Positions 50,297 to 59,605 of a stretch of DNA of 64,000 bases are shown piece after piece. How positions within the stretch are numbered: position 1 is the stretch's first letter; every line of letters begins with the position of its first letter. The translations under genes and the position numbers were made by a program. This stretch comes from Paracoccus luteus (GTDB lineage Bacteria > Pseudomonadota > Alphaproteobacteria > Rhodobacterales > Rhodobacteraceae): NCBI RefSeq assembly GCF_004522155.1, contig NZ_SDEA01000007.1, forward strand, positions 89,153-153,152, in the 5' to 3' direction. Below the pieces are notes generated by a model, which was given only the letters and a program-made list of their open reading frames with translations, was not told the DNA's origin and did not search any database.

Positions 50297-51204
50297 CGGC
50301 GCCGGTCGCCGAGTCGCAGGCCGCCATCGCCGCGGGTTCGCAAAGCTTTGCCGCGGCGGCAAGGCTGATGCCCGCGGGCATCCGCGACGACACGGTGATG
50401 CTTTACGCCTGGTGCCGCCATGCCGACGATGTGGTGGACGGGCAGGAGCTGGGCAGCACGCCCGTCGCGCAGGGCGATCCTGCCGCACGGCTCGCGCGCC
50501 TCAAGGCTGAGACGCTGGAGGCGCTGCATGGCTCCGACCCCGTCAGCCCACCCTTTGCAGCCCTGCGCGAAGTGGCGCGGCGGCATGATTTCCCCGACCG
50601 CTGGCCGCTGGACCTGATCGACGGCTTTGCGATGGACGTGGCGGGGCGGGACTACCGGACGCTGAACGACACGCTCGACTACAGCTATCACGTCGCGGGG
50701 GTGGTGGGCGTGATGATGGCGCGCGTCATGGGCGTGCGCGACGAAGGCGTGCTGGACCGCGCCTGCGACCTTGGGCTGGCGTTCCAGCTGACCAACATCG
50801 CCCGCGACGTGATCGACGACGCGCGCATCGGCCGCGTCTATCTGCCCGGCGACTGGCTGGACGAGGCCGGGGCGACGGTCGATGGCCGCATCCCCTCGCC
50901 CCGGCTTCATGGCGTCATCCTGCGCCTGCTGGACGCGGCCGAGCCATATTACGCGTCGGCCCTGGCCGGGTTGCCCCATTTGCCGCCGCGCTGCGCCTGG
51001 TCGATCGCTTCGGCGGCGCGAATCTATCGGGCGATCGGCACCCGCATCCGCAGTGGCGGACCGCAGGCCTATAGCCAGCGCATCGGCACCTCGGGCAGGG
51101 CCAAGGCCGGGCTTGCCCTTCGCGCCCTGGCGGACGCCGGGATCTCGCGGCTCGCACCCCGATCTGTCCCGCGCCACGGCCTGTGGACCCGCGCAAAAGG
51201 CTGA
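50293..51204 (+). CDS. crtB: phytoene synthase CrtB
   Basis: The 303-residue prenyl synthase has the first Asp-rich motif in YAWCRHADDVVDG (about 37-49) and the second in LTNIARDVIDDARIGRVYLP (about 166-185), with a YSYHVAGVVGVMM helix between. It condenses two GGPP molecules into phytoene. The ATG overlaps the crtI stop by 4 bp. It ends 2 bp from the crtE stop on the opposite strand. Confidence 0.95.
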   Translation: MTAPVAESQAAIAAGSQSFAAAARLMPAGIRDDTVMLYAWCRHADDVVDGQELGSTPVAQGDPAARLARLKAETLEALHGSDPVSPPFAALREVARRHDFPDRWPLDLIDGFAMDVAGRDYRTLNDTLDYSYHVAGVVGVMMARVMGVRDEGVLDRACDLGLAFQLTNIARDVIDDARIGRVYLPGDWLDEAGATVDGRIPSPRLHGVILRLLDAAEPYYASALAGLPHLPPRCAWSIASAARIYRAIGTRIRSGGPQAYSQRIGTSGRAKAGLALRALADAGISRLAPRSVPRHGLWTRAKG

Positions 51205-51206
51205 GA

Positions 51207-52097
51207 TCAGGCGGCCCGGCTTGCGCGCACCGGCAGCACCCGCGCGATGTGCAGGGCAAGTGGACGGCTGTCAAAGCGGCAGTTCGACAAGATGGCGTCG
51301 ATCCCGATGCGCTGCGCCTCGTATCGGGTCTTGGCCGAGGACAGCCCCTGCACCGCCAGCACACCGCGGGCCGGCCCCCGACCCGCGGTGTCGCGCCCGG
51401 TGTCCTTCCCCAGCATGTCGGTCGAGGCCTCGGCATCCAGCAGGTCGTCATAGCACTGGAACGCACGGCCCAGGGCCCGGCCCAGCAGCGCAAGACTTGT
51501 CCGGTCGGCCTCGTTCAGCCGCTGGATCAGGCCCAGCATCTGGAACCCTGCGGCGAACAGGGCGCCCGTCTTCAGATCCTGTTCACGCTCGATCCCGGCC
51601 GCGTCCTTGGGCGCGTGAAGGTCCAGATCCTGCCCGGCGCTCAGGCCAGCGGGGCCGATTGCGCGGGCCAGCATGGCGACCAGACCGGCGCGCGTGGCCG
51701 CGTCGGTGTCGCGGGCGGTGGACAGCAGCCGCATCGCCTCGGTCACCAGCGCGATCCCCGCCAGGATCGCCCGGCTTTCGCCATGAACCCGGTGCGTCGT
51801 CGGCCGCCCCCGCCTTGCCTGCGCGTCGTCCATGCAGGGCAGGTCGTCGAACACCAGCGACGCGGTATGGACCAGTTCCACCGCGCAGGCGGCATCGACC
51901 AGACCCGGCCCGACATCGCCGGTGGCCTGCCCGGCGATCAGCAGCAGCATCGCGCGGAACCGCTTGCCGGGCGCCAGCGCAGCGTCGGTCATCGCCCGCC
52001 CCAGCGCGGGAGAGGCCGCGCCGAAGCCCGCGGCGATCCCGGCCAATCGCGTGTCAACGACGGCCCGCCAGTCGCAGGGTTCGGTCGAGTCTCGCAT
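51207..52097 (-). CDS. crtE: geranylgeranyl diphosphate synthase CrtE
   Basis: The 296-residue product is a trans-prenyl synthase. The first Asp-rich motif is in VFDDLPCMDD (about 82-91) and the second in RAFQCYDDLLDAEAS, with GKRFRAMLLL and GQDLDLHA around them. It supplies GGPP to CrtB. It is convergent with crtB and has its own upstream region, unlike the single-strand order I recall for Paracoccus clusters. I use the ATG at 52097, where similarity starts; the frame opens 9 codons earlier. Confidence 0.92.
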   Translation of the reverse strand: MRDSTEPCDWRAVVDTRLAGIAAGFGAASPALGRAMTDAALAPGKRFRAMLLLIAGQATGDVGPGLVDAACAVELVHTASLVFDDLPCMDDAQARRGRPTTHRVHGESRAILAGIALVTEAMRLLSTARDTDAATRAGLVAMLARAIGPAGLSAGQDLDLHAPKDAAGIEREQDLKTGALFAAGFQMLGLIQRLNEADRTSLALLGRALGRAFQCYDDLLDAEASTDMLGKDTGRDTAGRGPARGVLAVQGLSSAKTRYEAQRIGIDAILSNCRFDSRPLALHIARVLPVRASRAA

Positions 52098-52650
52098 GCA
52101 AACCTCACCCATCTGGCACCGCATTCTTTACATGTGACACACGATCCAGAATATGACGCAACAGGAAATCGGCGGAAAGCCGCAACCATGTCCTTGGGCA
52201 AAGACCCGTGCGGGCAGGATCGGAAAGCCGCTGCCGTTGGCGTCCTGTGCCGCCCCCTTGCGTGCCCGCAACCCCGGCGGCAGCGCGGCGATGCCGAGGA
52301 TCAGCCGGAAACCACGGATCAGGACGCCGTCCCGCCGATCACGCCCGCGCCCGTGGTGTGGATCTCGCCCGCGCGCTTGCCCTTCGGCACGAAGTCGCCT
52401 TCAGCCCGGCCCAGGGCGGGGCCGCGGCCTTGCAGTCGGACGCGCCGACAGCCTAGGGATCGCCGCGCGGCGCGACTTGCAGGCCGGACGACGCTGCCGT
52501 CCTCAGGCCGGGCGCCTTGACCGGCTTCGCCGTTCCCGTCTAGATTGTATAGATTTGTAGATAACAACCATTGGACGAACCCGCCGCGATGCTGCATTCC
52601 CGCAGGTCACTGGCACCCGACGCCCCCCCGTCCGCATTCAGGAGATCCGG
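52098..52650. other. 553-bp gap between crtE and the protease gene
   Basis: No gene is convincing in this stretch. The left part is the crtE promoter region and contains TGTGACACA at 52133-52141 in AT-richer DNA. The middle (52190-52500) is GC-rich, with only short overlapping frames and no motifs I recognise; it could be a decayed gene. The right end holds the protease promoter. Confidence 0.45.
52517..52546 (+). promoter_or_regulatory. promoter of the RTX protease gene
   Basis: TTGACC (52517-52522), an 18-base spacer and TAGATT (52541-52546) make a plausible sigma-70-type promoter. An unusually AT-rich stretch (to about 52570) follows, about 80 bases before the ATG. Confidence 0.45.
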
Positions 52651-54246
52651 ATGCAAGTCCTGACCCCGCAGCAATATGCCCAACGCCTGATGACCAGTTC
52701 GTATTCGGACGGCGTGACCCGGACCATGCAGCCCGGCGCAAACGGGATCACCGTCAACCTCACGGACCTGACGGCGCAGGAAAAGGCGCTGGCCCGCGCT
52801 GCCCTGGTCGAGGTTTCGGCGATGACCGGCCTGCGCTTTGCCGAGACGACCGGGACCGCCCAGATACGCTATCTGAACGATGGCAGCGGGGCGCAGACCC
52901 AGACCTCTGCCCGCGGCACCACGATCACCGGCGCCACCGTCCGCATCGCGTCCGACCGGGTCGATCCGGGCGACAGCTATGGCAGCTTTGCGTCCCGCAC
53001 CTATATGCACGAGACGCTGCACGCGCTGGGACTGGGGCACCCGCAGGATTACGGCCGCGTCCAGGATTACGCCCAGTCGTCGATCGCCAACGACAGCTGG
53101 CAGATCAGCCTGATGTCCTATTTCGACCAGAACGAGAATAGCCGCGTCGACGCCAGCAAGGCCTATCACCTGACGCCGATGCTGGCCGACTATCTTGCGC
53201 TGCGGCAGATGTATGACGCGCCGGACATGCATCTCGGCAACACGACCTATGGCGTCGGCTCGAACGCGGGCGGGGCGCTGGACCGGGCCGCCCAGATCGG
53301 CGGCGGCGCCACATTCCTGATCGCCGATCACGGCGGGATCGACCACGTCAACTTTGCAGGCTTCGCGGCGTCGCAGCGCATCGACCTGACCGGCGGCGCG
53401 ATCTCCAGCGTCATGGGCGCGACCGGGAACATGCAGATCGTCAGCGGCACGGTGATCGAACACGCGACCGGCGGTGGCGGCAACGACACGATCCTGGGCA
53501 ACGCCGCCGGCAACCGTCTTGCGGGCGGCAACGGCAACGATGCCATCCACGGCCGCCACGGCGCCGACACCATCCAGGGCGGGGATGGCAACGACATCCT
53601 GGCCGGCGACGAGGGTGACGACCATCTTTATGGCGGCGGGGGCAACGACCAGCTGCGCGGAGGGGCGGGCAACGACCGGCTGCACGACGGCGCGGGGGCC
53701 AACCTGCTGGACGCCGGCGCCGGCAACGACGCGGTTCACGGCGGCACCGGCGACGACCGCATCCTTGGCGGGGCGGGGTTCGACTCGCTGTGGGGCGGGC
53801 TGGGCGTGGACCGCATCAACGGCGGCGACGACGCCGACCAGTTGCAGGGGCAGGCCGGGGCCGACACGCTGTGGGGCGACGGCGGAAACGACCTGCTGGT
53901 CGGCGGCGACGGCAACGACTGGCTGGTCGGCGGGGCCGGAAACGACACCCTGCTGGCCGATTCGGGGGCGGACGTGCTGGATGGCGGGACGGGCGACGAC
54001 CTGCTGCGCGGGGGCGCGGGGCGCGACAGGTTCGTGTTCAACGACGGCGCGGACACCGTCCGCTGGTTCGACCAGACGGCCGACGTGATCGACCTGCGCA
54101 GCTTTGCCGGTCTGGACAGCTGGGCCGACGTGCGCGCCCATCTGGCTGGGTCGGGCGGCAACGTCGTGTTCCGAATGGGCGACGACGTCCTGACCATCGA
54201 GGGCAAGCACCTGGCGGCGCTGGGATCGGACGATTTCCTCTGGTGA
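52651..54246 (+). CDS. serralysin-like metalloprotease with RTX repeats
   Basis: The 531-residue protein has a zinc-binding HETLHALGLGHP (about 123-134), the HExxHxxGxxH metzincin motif, with a Met-turn SLMSYFDQ near 152. About residue 270 onward carries many RTX nonapeptides (GGxGNDxLxG), such as GGNGNDAIHG and GGAGNDRLHD. Such proteins are exported by type I secretion through a C-terminal signal and fold with calcium outside. There is no N-terminal signal peptide, in line with that. No ABC-HlyD-TolC genes lie next to it. The protein is shorter in its N-part than classical serralysins. Confidence 0.9.
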   Translation: MQVLTPQQYAQRLMTSSYSDGVTRTMQPGANGITVNLTDLTAQEKALARAALVEVSAMTGLRFAETTGTAQIRYLNDGSGAQTQTSARGTTITGATVRIASDRVDPGDSYGSFASRTYMHETLHALGLGHPQDYGRVQDYAQSSIANDSWQISLMSYFDQNENSRVDASKAYHLTPMLADYLALRQMYDAPDMHLGNTTYGVGSNAGGALDRAAQIGGGATFLIADHGGIDHVNFAGFAASQRIDLTGGAISSVMGATGNMQIVSGTVIEHATGGGGNDTILGNAAGNRLAGGNGNDAIHGRHGADTIQGGDGNDILAGDEGDDHLYGGGGNDQLRGGAGNDRLHDGAGANLLDAGAGNDAVHGGTGDDRILGGAGFDSLWGGLGVDRINGGDDADQLQGQAGADTLWGDGGNDLLVGGDGNDWLVGGAGNDTLLADSGADVLDGGTGDDLLRGGAGRDRFVFNDGADTVRWFDQTADVIDLRSFAGLDSWADVRAHLAGSGGNVVFRMGDDVLTIEGKHLAALGSDDFLW

Positions 54247-54313
54247 TTCATCCCGGCCGGACCCGCGCCCGGCGGTTCCGCGTTGGGCCCTGAACGCAGG
54301 ACAGGGGATCGCC

Positions 54314-55426
54314 ATGCGCATCAGGGACATCGCCGGCTATGTCACCGGGGGCGCGCCCGCGCCGCGCAGGGGGTCCGAAAGCCCGCGCCTGGACGAGGCC
54401 GAGTTCAAGCGGCGGTTCCGCGACCAGTTCCAGGATCCGGCCTTCGACGCGCTGGCCGTGGAACTGGACCGGATCGCCGACGCCGCCTGGGACGGCTATG
54501 CGCATGAACGCAAAAGCCCCCGGACCCGCAAGGCCGGTCCCGGCCATGCCGACCCCGACTATGACCTTGCCGTGGACTGGATCGCCGCCCGCGAGGCCAT
54601 CGACGCCGCGCAAGCCCGCCACGACGACCCGGACGGCCCGCTGCGCGTGCTGCTGATCAACGGATCGGGCCGGTCGGAACATACCTGCCCGGGCGAGGTG
54701 TCGAAATCGTGGCGGCTGGCCCAGCTGGCACGCGAGGTGCTGGAGGAGGCGGGCGGCTTTGACGTCGCGTTCCTCGACCTGTCGCGCCTGGCGTCCGAAT
54801 ACGGGCGCAAGATCCATCCCTGCAAGGCGTGCTTCTCGACCGCCGCGGCGCTGTGCCACTGGCCCTGCTCGTGCTATCCGAACCATTCGCTGGGCCAGAC
54901 CCAGGACATGATGAACGACATCTTTCCGATGTGGGTTCAGGCGCATGGGGTGATGATCGTGACACCGGTCAACTGGTTCAGCCCCACCTCGGGGCTGAAG
55001 CTGATGATGGACCGTCTGGTCTGCGCCGACGGCGGCAACCCCGACCCGACGCTGACCCACGGCAAGGACGCGCAGGCCGCCAAGCGCGAGGAGCTGAAGG
55101 GCTGGGCCTATCCGCGCCACCTCAAGGGGCGGCTGTTTTCCGTGGTCGTTCACGGCGACGCCGAGGGGGCCGAGAATGTGCGCCGCAGCCTGACCGACTG
55201 GATGCGGTCGATCCAGATGGAAAGCGCCGGGGCCGAGGCCGAGCTGGACCGCTATATCGGTTATTTCAAGCCCTATGCGACCAGCCACCAGGAGCTGGAC
55301 CGCGACAGCGCGGTCCAGGACGAGGTGCGCAACGCCGCGCGCACCCTGTGCCAGGCGCTGCGCATCCGGCGCGCGGGCCGGCTGCAGCCGACCGGCGTGG
55401 GGCTGGAGGGGCCGCGCGACAAGTAG
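54314..55426 (+). CDS. flavodoxin-like NAD(P)H-dependent oxidoreductase with a Cys-rich motif
   Basis: The 370-residue product has a helical N-terminal region (about 1-115) and then a flavodoxin-like domain starting LRVLLINGSGRSEHTC, with VMIVTPVNWFSPTSGLKLMMDRLVC near 215-240 as the flavin-binding and acceptor part. Between these is a Cys-rich HPCKACFSTAAALCHWPCSCYPN (about 173-195) that could bind metal or an iron-sulfur cluster, as in iron-sulfur flavoproteins. It lies 68 bp after the protease gene. Substrate unknown; probably cytoplasmic. Confidence 0.78.
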   Translation: MRIRDIAGYVTGGAPAPRRGSESPRLDEAEFKRRFRDQFQDPAFDALAVELDRIADAAWDGYAHERKSPRTRKAGPGHADPDYDLAVDWIAAREAIDAAQARHDDPDGPLRVLLINGSGRSEHTCPGEVSKSWRLAQLAREVLEEAGGFDVAFLDLSRLASEYGRKIHPCKACFSTAAALCHWPCSCYPNHSLGQTQDMMNDIFPMWVQAHGVMIVTPVNWFSPTSGLKLMMDRLVCADGGNPDPTLTHGKDAQAAKREELKGWAYPRHLKGRLFSVVVHGDAEGAENVRRSLTDWMRSIQMESAGAEAELDRYIGYFKPYATSHQELDRDSAVQDEVRNAARTLCQALRIRRAGRLQPTGVGLEGPRDK

Positions 55427-55587
55427 GCGCGCGGGCGCGGTCCCACGACCGGGGCCGCGACCACCGGCGACCGGCGTGCGCCCCCGTTCCCAGCCGAAGG
55501 TCGGACCCCCTGCCCCGCCGCGCGGGGTTCCGTTCCGGCACGATACGCGGCAGATGGGCGGTCGAACGCACAAGGGACGGGCCGCGG

Positions 55588-56649
55588 ATGAGGGTGGAAC
55601 TGCTGCGCGGGCTGCTGCCCGCCATGCCGGCGCCTTCGGGGCGCGAGATGATGCGCGCGGCCGCAGGCGGCGCGGCGGGGCTGGCGCTGGCGGCGGCGGT
55701 CATGCTGCTGGCCGGGCTGGACCCGGTGCTGCTGGCGCCGATGGGGGCGACCGCGGTGCTGGCCTTCGCCGTGCCGAACAGCCCGCTGGCGCAGCCGTGG
55801 TCGGCCATCGCGGGCTGTCTGGTGTCGGCGCTTGCGGCGGTCCCTGCCGCCATGTTCCTGCCCGCGCCGTGGTCGGCGGCCGTCGCGGCGGGGCTGGCCA
55901 TCGCCGTCATGATCGCGGTGCGCGCGCTGCATCCCCCCGGCGGGGCGGCGGCACTGCTGACGGCGCTGGCAGCCGATCCGGCGCAGCCCTTTGCGCTGAT
56001 CGCGCCGCTGATGCTGGGCACCACGATACTGGTCGCGGGCGCGGTGATCTGGAACCGGCTGACCGGCCGGGTCTATCCGCTGCGCCAGACGGCGGCCGCG
56101 GGCATCGCCACGCCGCAGATCAGCCTGTCGCGGGCCGAACTGGACGGGCTGCTGGTGCGGTTCCGGCAGGGCGCGAACCTGGGCGCGGCGGACCTCGGCC
56201 GGCTGCTGGCCGCGGCCGAGGCCGAGGCCGCCCACCACCGTTTCGACGGCACCACCTGCGGCGACATCATGACCCGGCCGCTGATCTCGGTCGGCCCCGA
56301 CGCCCACATGACCGAGATCGCGGACCTGTTCGCCCGCCACGCGATCAAAAGCGTGCCGGTCGTCAACGCCGCGGGCGGGCTGGCGGGGATCATCCAGCAG
56401 GGCGATCTGGTGCGCGCGCTGATGTCCGCGCCGACGCTGCGCCGGCGGCTGACGGCGGCGCGGATCATGCGGACGGGCGGGCCGCAGGTGCAGGCCGACC
56501 TGCCGGTCGGCGCGCTGCTGGAATGGCTGGCCGTGCAGGGGCCGCAGGTCGTCCCGGTGATGGAAGGCGCGCGCGTCGCGGGCGTCATCACGCGGTCCGA
56601 CGTCATCAACCTGCTGCTGCGCGAGGCGCGGGCGCGGGCCGGGCTGTAA
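55588..56649 (+). CDS. HPP-family membrane protein with CBS domains
   Basis: The 353-residue product has an N-terminal HPP domain of four helices with APMGATAVLAFAVPNSPLAQPW and RALHPPGGAAALLTAL. Two CBS domains follow, about 225-285 (IMTRPLISVGPDAHMTEIADLF) and 292-350. HPP domains are implicated in nitrite transport in plants and cyanobacteria; CBS pairs usually bind adenine nucleotides and regulate. AAGGGA precedes the ATG at 55588. It ends 3 bp from the convergent gltX stop. Confidence 0.87.
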   Translation: MRVELLRGLLPAMPAPSGREMMRAAAGGAAGLALAAAVMLLAGLDPVLLAPMGATAVLAFAVPNSPLAQPWSAIAGCLVSALAAVPAAMFLPAPWSAAVAAGLAIAVMIAVRALHPPGGAAALLTALAADPAQPFALIAPLMLGTTILVAGAVIWNRLTGRVYPLRQTAAAGIATPQISLSRAELDGLLVRFRQGANLGAADLGRLLAAAEAEAAHHRFDGTTCGDIMTRPLISVGPDAHMTEIADLFARHAIKSVPVVNAAGGLAGIIQQGDLVRALMSAPTLRRRLTAARIMRTGGPQVQADLPVGALLEWLAVQGPQVVPVMEGARVAGVITRSDVINLLLREARARAGL

Positions 56650-56652
56650 CGC

Positions 56653-57975
56653 TCAGCCCCCGCGCACCACCTGCAGCAGCGGCATCAGGTCGGCCATCTC
56701 GGGGCCGTGGTCCATGCCGGTCAGCGCCTTGCGCAGCGGCATGAACAGACCCTTGCCCTTGCGCCCGGTGGCCGCCTTGACCGCGCCCGTCCATTCGCCC
56801 CAGCTTGCCGCCGTCCACGGGCGCGGCGGCAGCAGCGCCAGCGCCTGCGCCACGAACTCGGCATCCTCGGGGGCGACCACAGCGTCCGCGCCGTCGCGCA
56901 TCAGCGCCCACCACGGGTCAAGGTCGTCCAGCCGGGTGATGTTGTGGCGCGCGACCTCCCAGAACGGCCGCGCCAGATCCTGCGGCACGCCCAGCGCCGC
57001 GATGCGGTCCGCCACCGCGTCGAACGGCAGGTTCTGGTTGCGCTCTCGGGTCAGGGGCCACAGGTCATCCGCGTCGAACTTGGTGGGCGAGGCGCCGAAC
57101 TGCGACAGCTCGAACCCCTCGGCCAGCTCGTCGAGGCTCATCCGCAGCGTCACCGGCTGGTTCGACCCCAGCCGCGCCATCAGCGACAGCAGCGCCTGAG
57201 GCGCGACGCCCTGTTCGCGCAGGTCGCGCAGGCTGAGCGTGCCCAGCCGCTTGGACAGCTCCTCGCCCTGCGGACCGGTCAGCAGGCTGTGGTGGGCAAA
57301 GCGCGGCGGGGTGCCGCCCAGCGCCTTGATGATCTGGATCTGCGTCGCCGTGTTGGTCACATGGTCCGCGCCGCGCACGATGTCGGTCACGCCCATGTCC
57401 ACGTCATCGACCGACGACGCGAAGGTATACAGCACCTGCCCGTCCGCGCGGATCAGCACCGGGTCGCTGACGGACGCCGCGTCGATCGACACGTCGCCGA
57501 TGATGCCGTCGGGCCATTCGATCCGTTCCTGGTCCAGCCGGAACCGCCAGTAGCCCTCGCGCCCCTCGGCGCGCAGGCGGGCGCGGTCGTCGTCCGACAG
57601 GTTCAGCCCGACGCGGTCATAGACCGGCGGCTTCCCCATGTTCAGCTGCTTTTTCCGCTTCAGGTCCAGCTCGGTCGGTGTCTCGAACACCTCGTAAAGC
57701 CGCCCCGCGCCGCGCAGTTGGTCCGCGGCCTCGGCATAGCGGTCCAGCCGGTCGGACTGGCGTTCCACCCGGTCCCAGGTCAGGCCCAGCCATTCCAGGT
57801 CGCGCCGGATGCCGTCGGCGTATTCCTGCTTCGACCGCTCGCGGTCGGTGTCGTCCAGCCGCAGGATGAACGTGCCGCCGGCCTTGCGGGCGATCAGCCA
57901 GTTCATCAGCGCCGTGCGCAGGTTGCCGACATGGATATGCCCCGTGGGCGAGGGCGCGAAACGGGTCGTGGTCAT
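56653..57975 (-). CDS. gltX: glutamyl-tRNA synthetase
   Basis: The 440-residue class I synthetase has FAPSPTGHIHVGNLRTALMNW near the N-terminus (HIGH-type) and GEELSKRLGTLS near 238-249 (the KMSKS-type loop). A GluRS-like anticodon-binding C-terminal half follows. It charges tRNA-Glu, or tRNA-Gln if the cell uses the transamidation route. Its length suits the shorter of the two GltX forms often present in Rhodobacterales. It diverges from the zincin gene at 58055. Confidence 0.93.
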   Translation of the reverse strand: MTTTRFAPSPTGHIHVGNLRTALMNWLIARKAGGTFILRLDDTDRERSKQEYADGIRRDLEWLGLTWDRVERQSDRLDRYAEAADQLRGAGRLYEVFETPTELDLKRKKQLNMGKPPVYDRVGLNLSDDDRARLRAEGREGYWRFRLDQERIEWPDGIIGDVSIDAASVSDPVLIRADGQVLYTFASSVDDVDMGVTDIVRGADHVTNTATQIQIIKALGGTPPRFAHHSLLTGPQGEELSKRLGTLSLRDLREQGVAPQALLSLMARLGSNQPVTLRMSLDELAEGFELSQFGASPTKFDADDLWPLTRERNQNLPFDAVADRIAALGVPQDLARPFWEVARHNITRLDDLDPWWALMRDGADAVVAPEDAEFVAQALALLPPRPWTAASWGEWTGAVKAATGRKGKGLFMPLRKALTGMDHGPEMADLMPLLQVVRGG

Positions 57976-58054
57976 CGGCGGCTCCTTGGTCGGCCCGCTC
58001 TTTCACAGGCGGGGGTTTTTGTCCATATCGGCCCCAGCCACAGGAGAGGCGGCC

Positions 58055-58462
58055 ATGACCGACTGGACGGAACGAAACGCGCCCGACAGCGCCACGATCG
58101 AGGCGATGGCCCGCGAGGTCTTTGCCGCCCTGCCCGCCCAATTCGCCGGCCACGCGCAGGACGTGATCCTGCGGGTCGAGGATGTCGCCGGCGACGACGT
58201 GCTGGACGAACTGCAGATCGACGACCCGCTGGAACTGACCGGGCTTTACGACGGCATCCCCCTGACCGAAAAATCGCCCAGCGAGCCGCAGCATTTCCCC
58301 GACACCGTCTGGCTGTTCCGCCGCGCCATCCTGGACGAATGGGCCGAACGCGGCGACGTCACGCTGGGGGCGCTGGTCAGCCATGTCGTCGTGCACGAAC
58401 TGGCGCATCATTTCGGCTGGTCGGACGACGACATCGCCCGGATCGACCGCTGGTGGGAATGA
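58055..58462 (+). CDS. zincin-like metallopeptidase-family protein
   Basis: The 135-residue product has a HELAHHFGWSDDDIARID motif near the C-terminus (HExxH with the following Asp), the hallmark of the small MMP_TTHA0227/DUF1025 group. It is probably a minimal zincin of unknown substrate. AGGAGAGG precedes the ATG, and the stop overlaps the kinase ATG. The frame is open upstream without a better start. Confidence 0.82.
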   Translation: MTDWTERNAPDSATIEAMAREVFAALPAQFAGHAQDVILRVEDVAGDDVLDELQIDDPLELTGLYDGIPLTEKSPSEPQHFPDTVWLFRRAILDEWAERGDVTLGALVSHVVVHELAHHFGWSDDDIARIDRWWE

Positions 58463-59430
58463 CGCGCATGGCGGGCACGGGGCAGGCGCCGATCCTGACG
58501 GTCACGCTGAACCCGGCGCTGGACATCGCCACCGCCGTCGATTCCGTCGTCCCCGAGATCAAGCTGCGCTGCGACGCGCCGCAGGTCGATCCGGGCGGCG
58601 GCGGCATCAACGTCAGCCGCGCCATCGACCGCATGGGCGGGCGGTCCACCGCGCTGGTCGCCGTTGGGGGCGGCGCGGGCGCGCGGCTGGCCACGCTGCT
58701 GGCGCAGGCGGGGCTGACCGTGCTGCGGCTGGATGCGCCGGGCGAGACGCGCCATTCACTGTCCGTCACCGACCGCGGCACCGGCCAGCAGTTCCGCTTT
58801 GTCCTGCCCGGGCCGGAATGGGGCACGCTGGACGTGCGCGCGGCGCTGGACGCGCTGGCCGCCGCCGCGCCCCGCGACGGGCTGGTCGTGCTGTCGGGGT
58901 CGAACCCGCCGGGCGTCCCGCCCGAGTTCGCGGCAATGGCCGCGGCGCGGCTGACGCCGACCGGCAGCCGGCTGATCGTGGACACCTCGGGCAAGGCGCT
59001 GGCGTCGGTGGCGGCCGCGCAGGGCGCCCCGGTTGAACTGTTGCGCATGGACGACGCCGAGGCCGCGACCCTGTGCGGCGCCCCCCTGCCCACCCGCGCG
59101 GACACCGCCGATTTCGCAGCGCGGCTGGCGGCATCGGGGGCGGCCCGCACGGTCATCATCGCGCGCGGGCCCGACGGCAACATCATCGCCACGCCGGACG
59201 GGCGCTGGCATGTGGCGGCCCATGACGTGCCGGTCGCCAGCAAGGTCGGCGCGGGCGACAGCTTTGTCGCCGGCTATGCGCTGGGGATCGCCCGCGGCTG
59301 GCCGGTCGCGGACGCGATGGGGCTGGGGGCTGCCGCCGCCTCGGCCACGGTGATGACGCCCGCGACGGACCTGTGCCGCCCGGCGGACGTCGAACGCCTG
59401 TTTGCCGAACGCGAGGTCACGCCGATCTGA
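58459..59430 (+). CDS. PfkB-type sugar kinase (1-phosphofructokinase/6-phosphofructokinase-like)
   Basis: The 323-residue product belongs to the PfkB family. It has ILTVTLNPALDIA near the start, GGGGINVSRAIDRMGG near 43, VLSGSNPPG, IIARGPDG and the signature SKVGAGDSFVAGYALG (about 262-277) with the catalytic Asp. The N-terminal pattern suits PfkB/LacC/FruK enzymes that phosphorylate phosphorylated hexoses. The ATG at 58459 overlaps the upstream stop. No fructose transporter is nearby. Confidence 0.85.
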   Translation: MTRMAGTGQAPILTVTLNPALDIATAVDSVVPEIKLRCDAPQVDPGGGGINVSRAIDRMGGRSTALVAVGGGAGARLATLLAQAGLTVLRLDAPGETRHSLSVTDRGTGQQFRFVLPGPEWGTLDVRAALDALAAAAPRDGLVVLSGSNPPGVPPEFAAMAAARLTPTGSRLIVDTSGKALASVAAAQGAPVELLRMDDAEAATLCGAPLPTRADTADFAARLAASGAARTVIIARGPDGNIIATPDGRWHVAAHDVPVASKVGAGDSFVAGYALGIARGWPVADAMGLGAAAASATVMTPATDLCRPADVERLFAEREVTPI

Positions 59431-59543
59431 TCGCGGCTCGCCCCCGCCACACATCCCCGGCCCGCGCACCGGCCGCGCCACCCCTTGCGCCCCGGCAGCC
59501 TTCGCCCGCCGGCTGCGCGGGCAGGTGCGCAGGCCAAATCCGC

Positions 59544-59572
59544 TTGACCTTTGCAGGGGGGTCCGGTCAAAG
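59544..59572 (+). promoter_or_regulatory. inverted repeat and possible promoter before yidC
   Basis: TTGACC (59544-59549) and GGTCAA are arranged as inverted arms about 15 bases apart in the 175-bp gap before yidC. TTGACC may be a -35 element, but the matching -10 is weak, so an operator is equally possible. Confidence 0.3.
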
Positions 59573-59605
59573 CGGCGCGATATTGCATAGCCCCGGGGTC
59601 CACGG

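Noticed and set aside
52319..52597. 92-codon minus-strand ORF upstream of the protease
   Set aside because: Runs through the protease promoter, no recognisable domain; at best a remnant.
53460..54030. Tandem DNA repeats as a possible CRISPR or satellite
   Set aside because: They are degenerate codons of RTX nonapeptides inside the protease gene, not spaced identical repeats.
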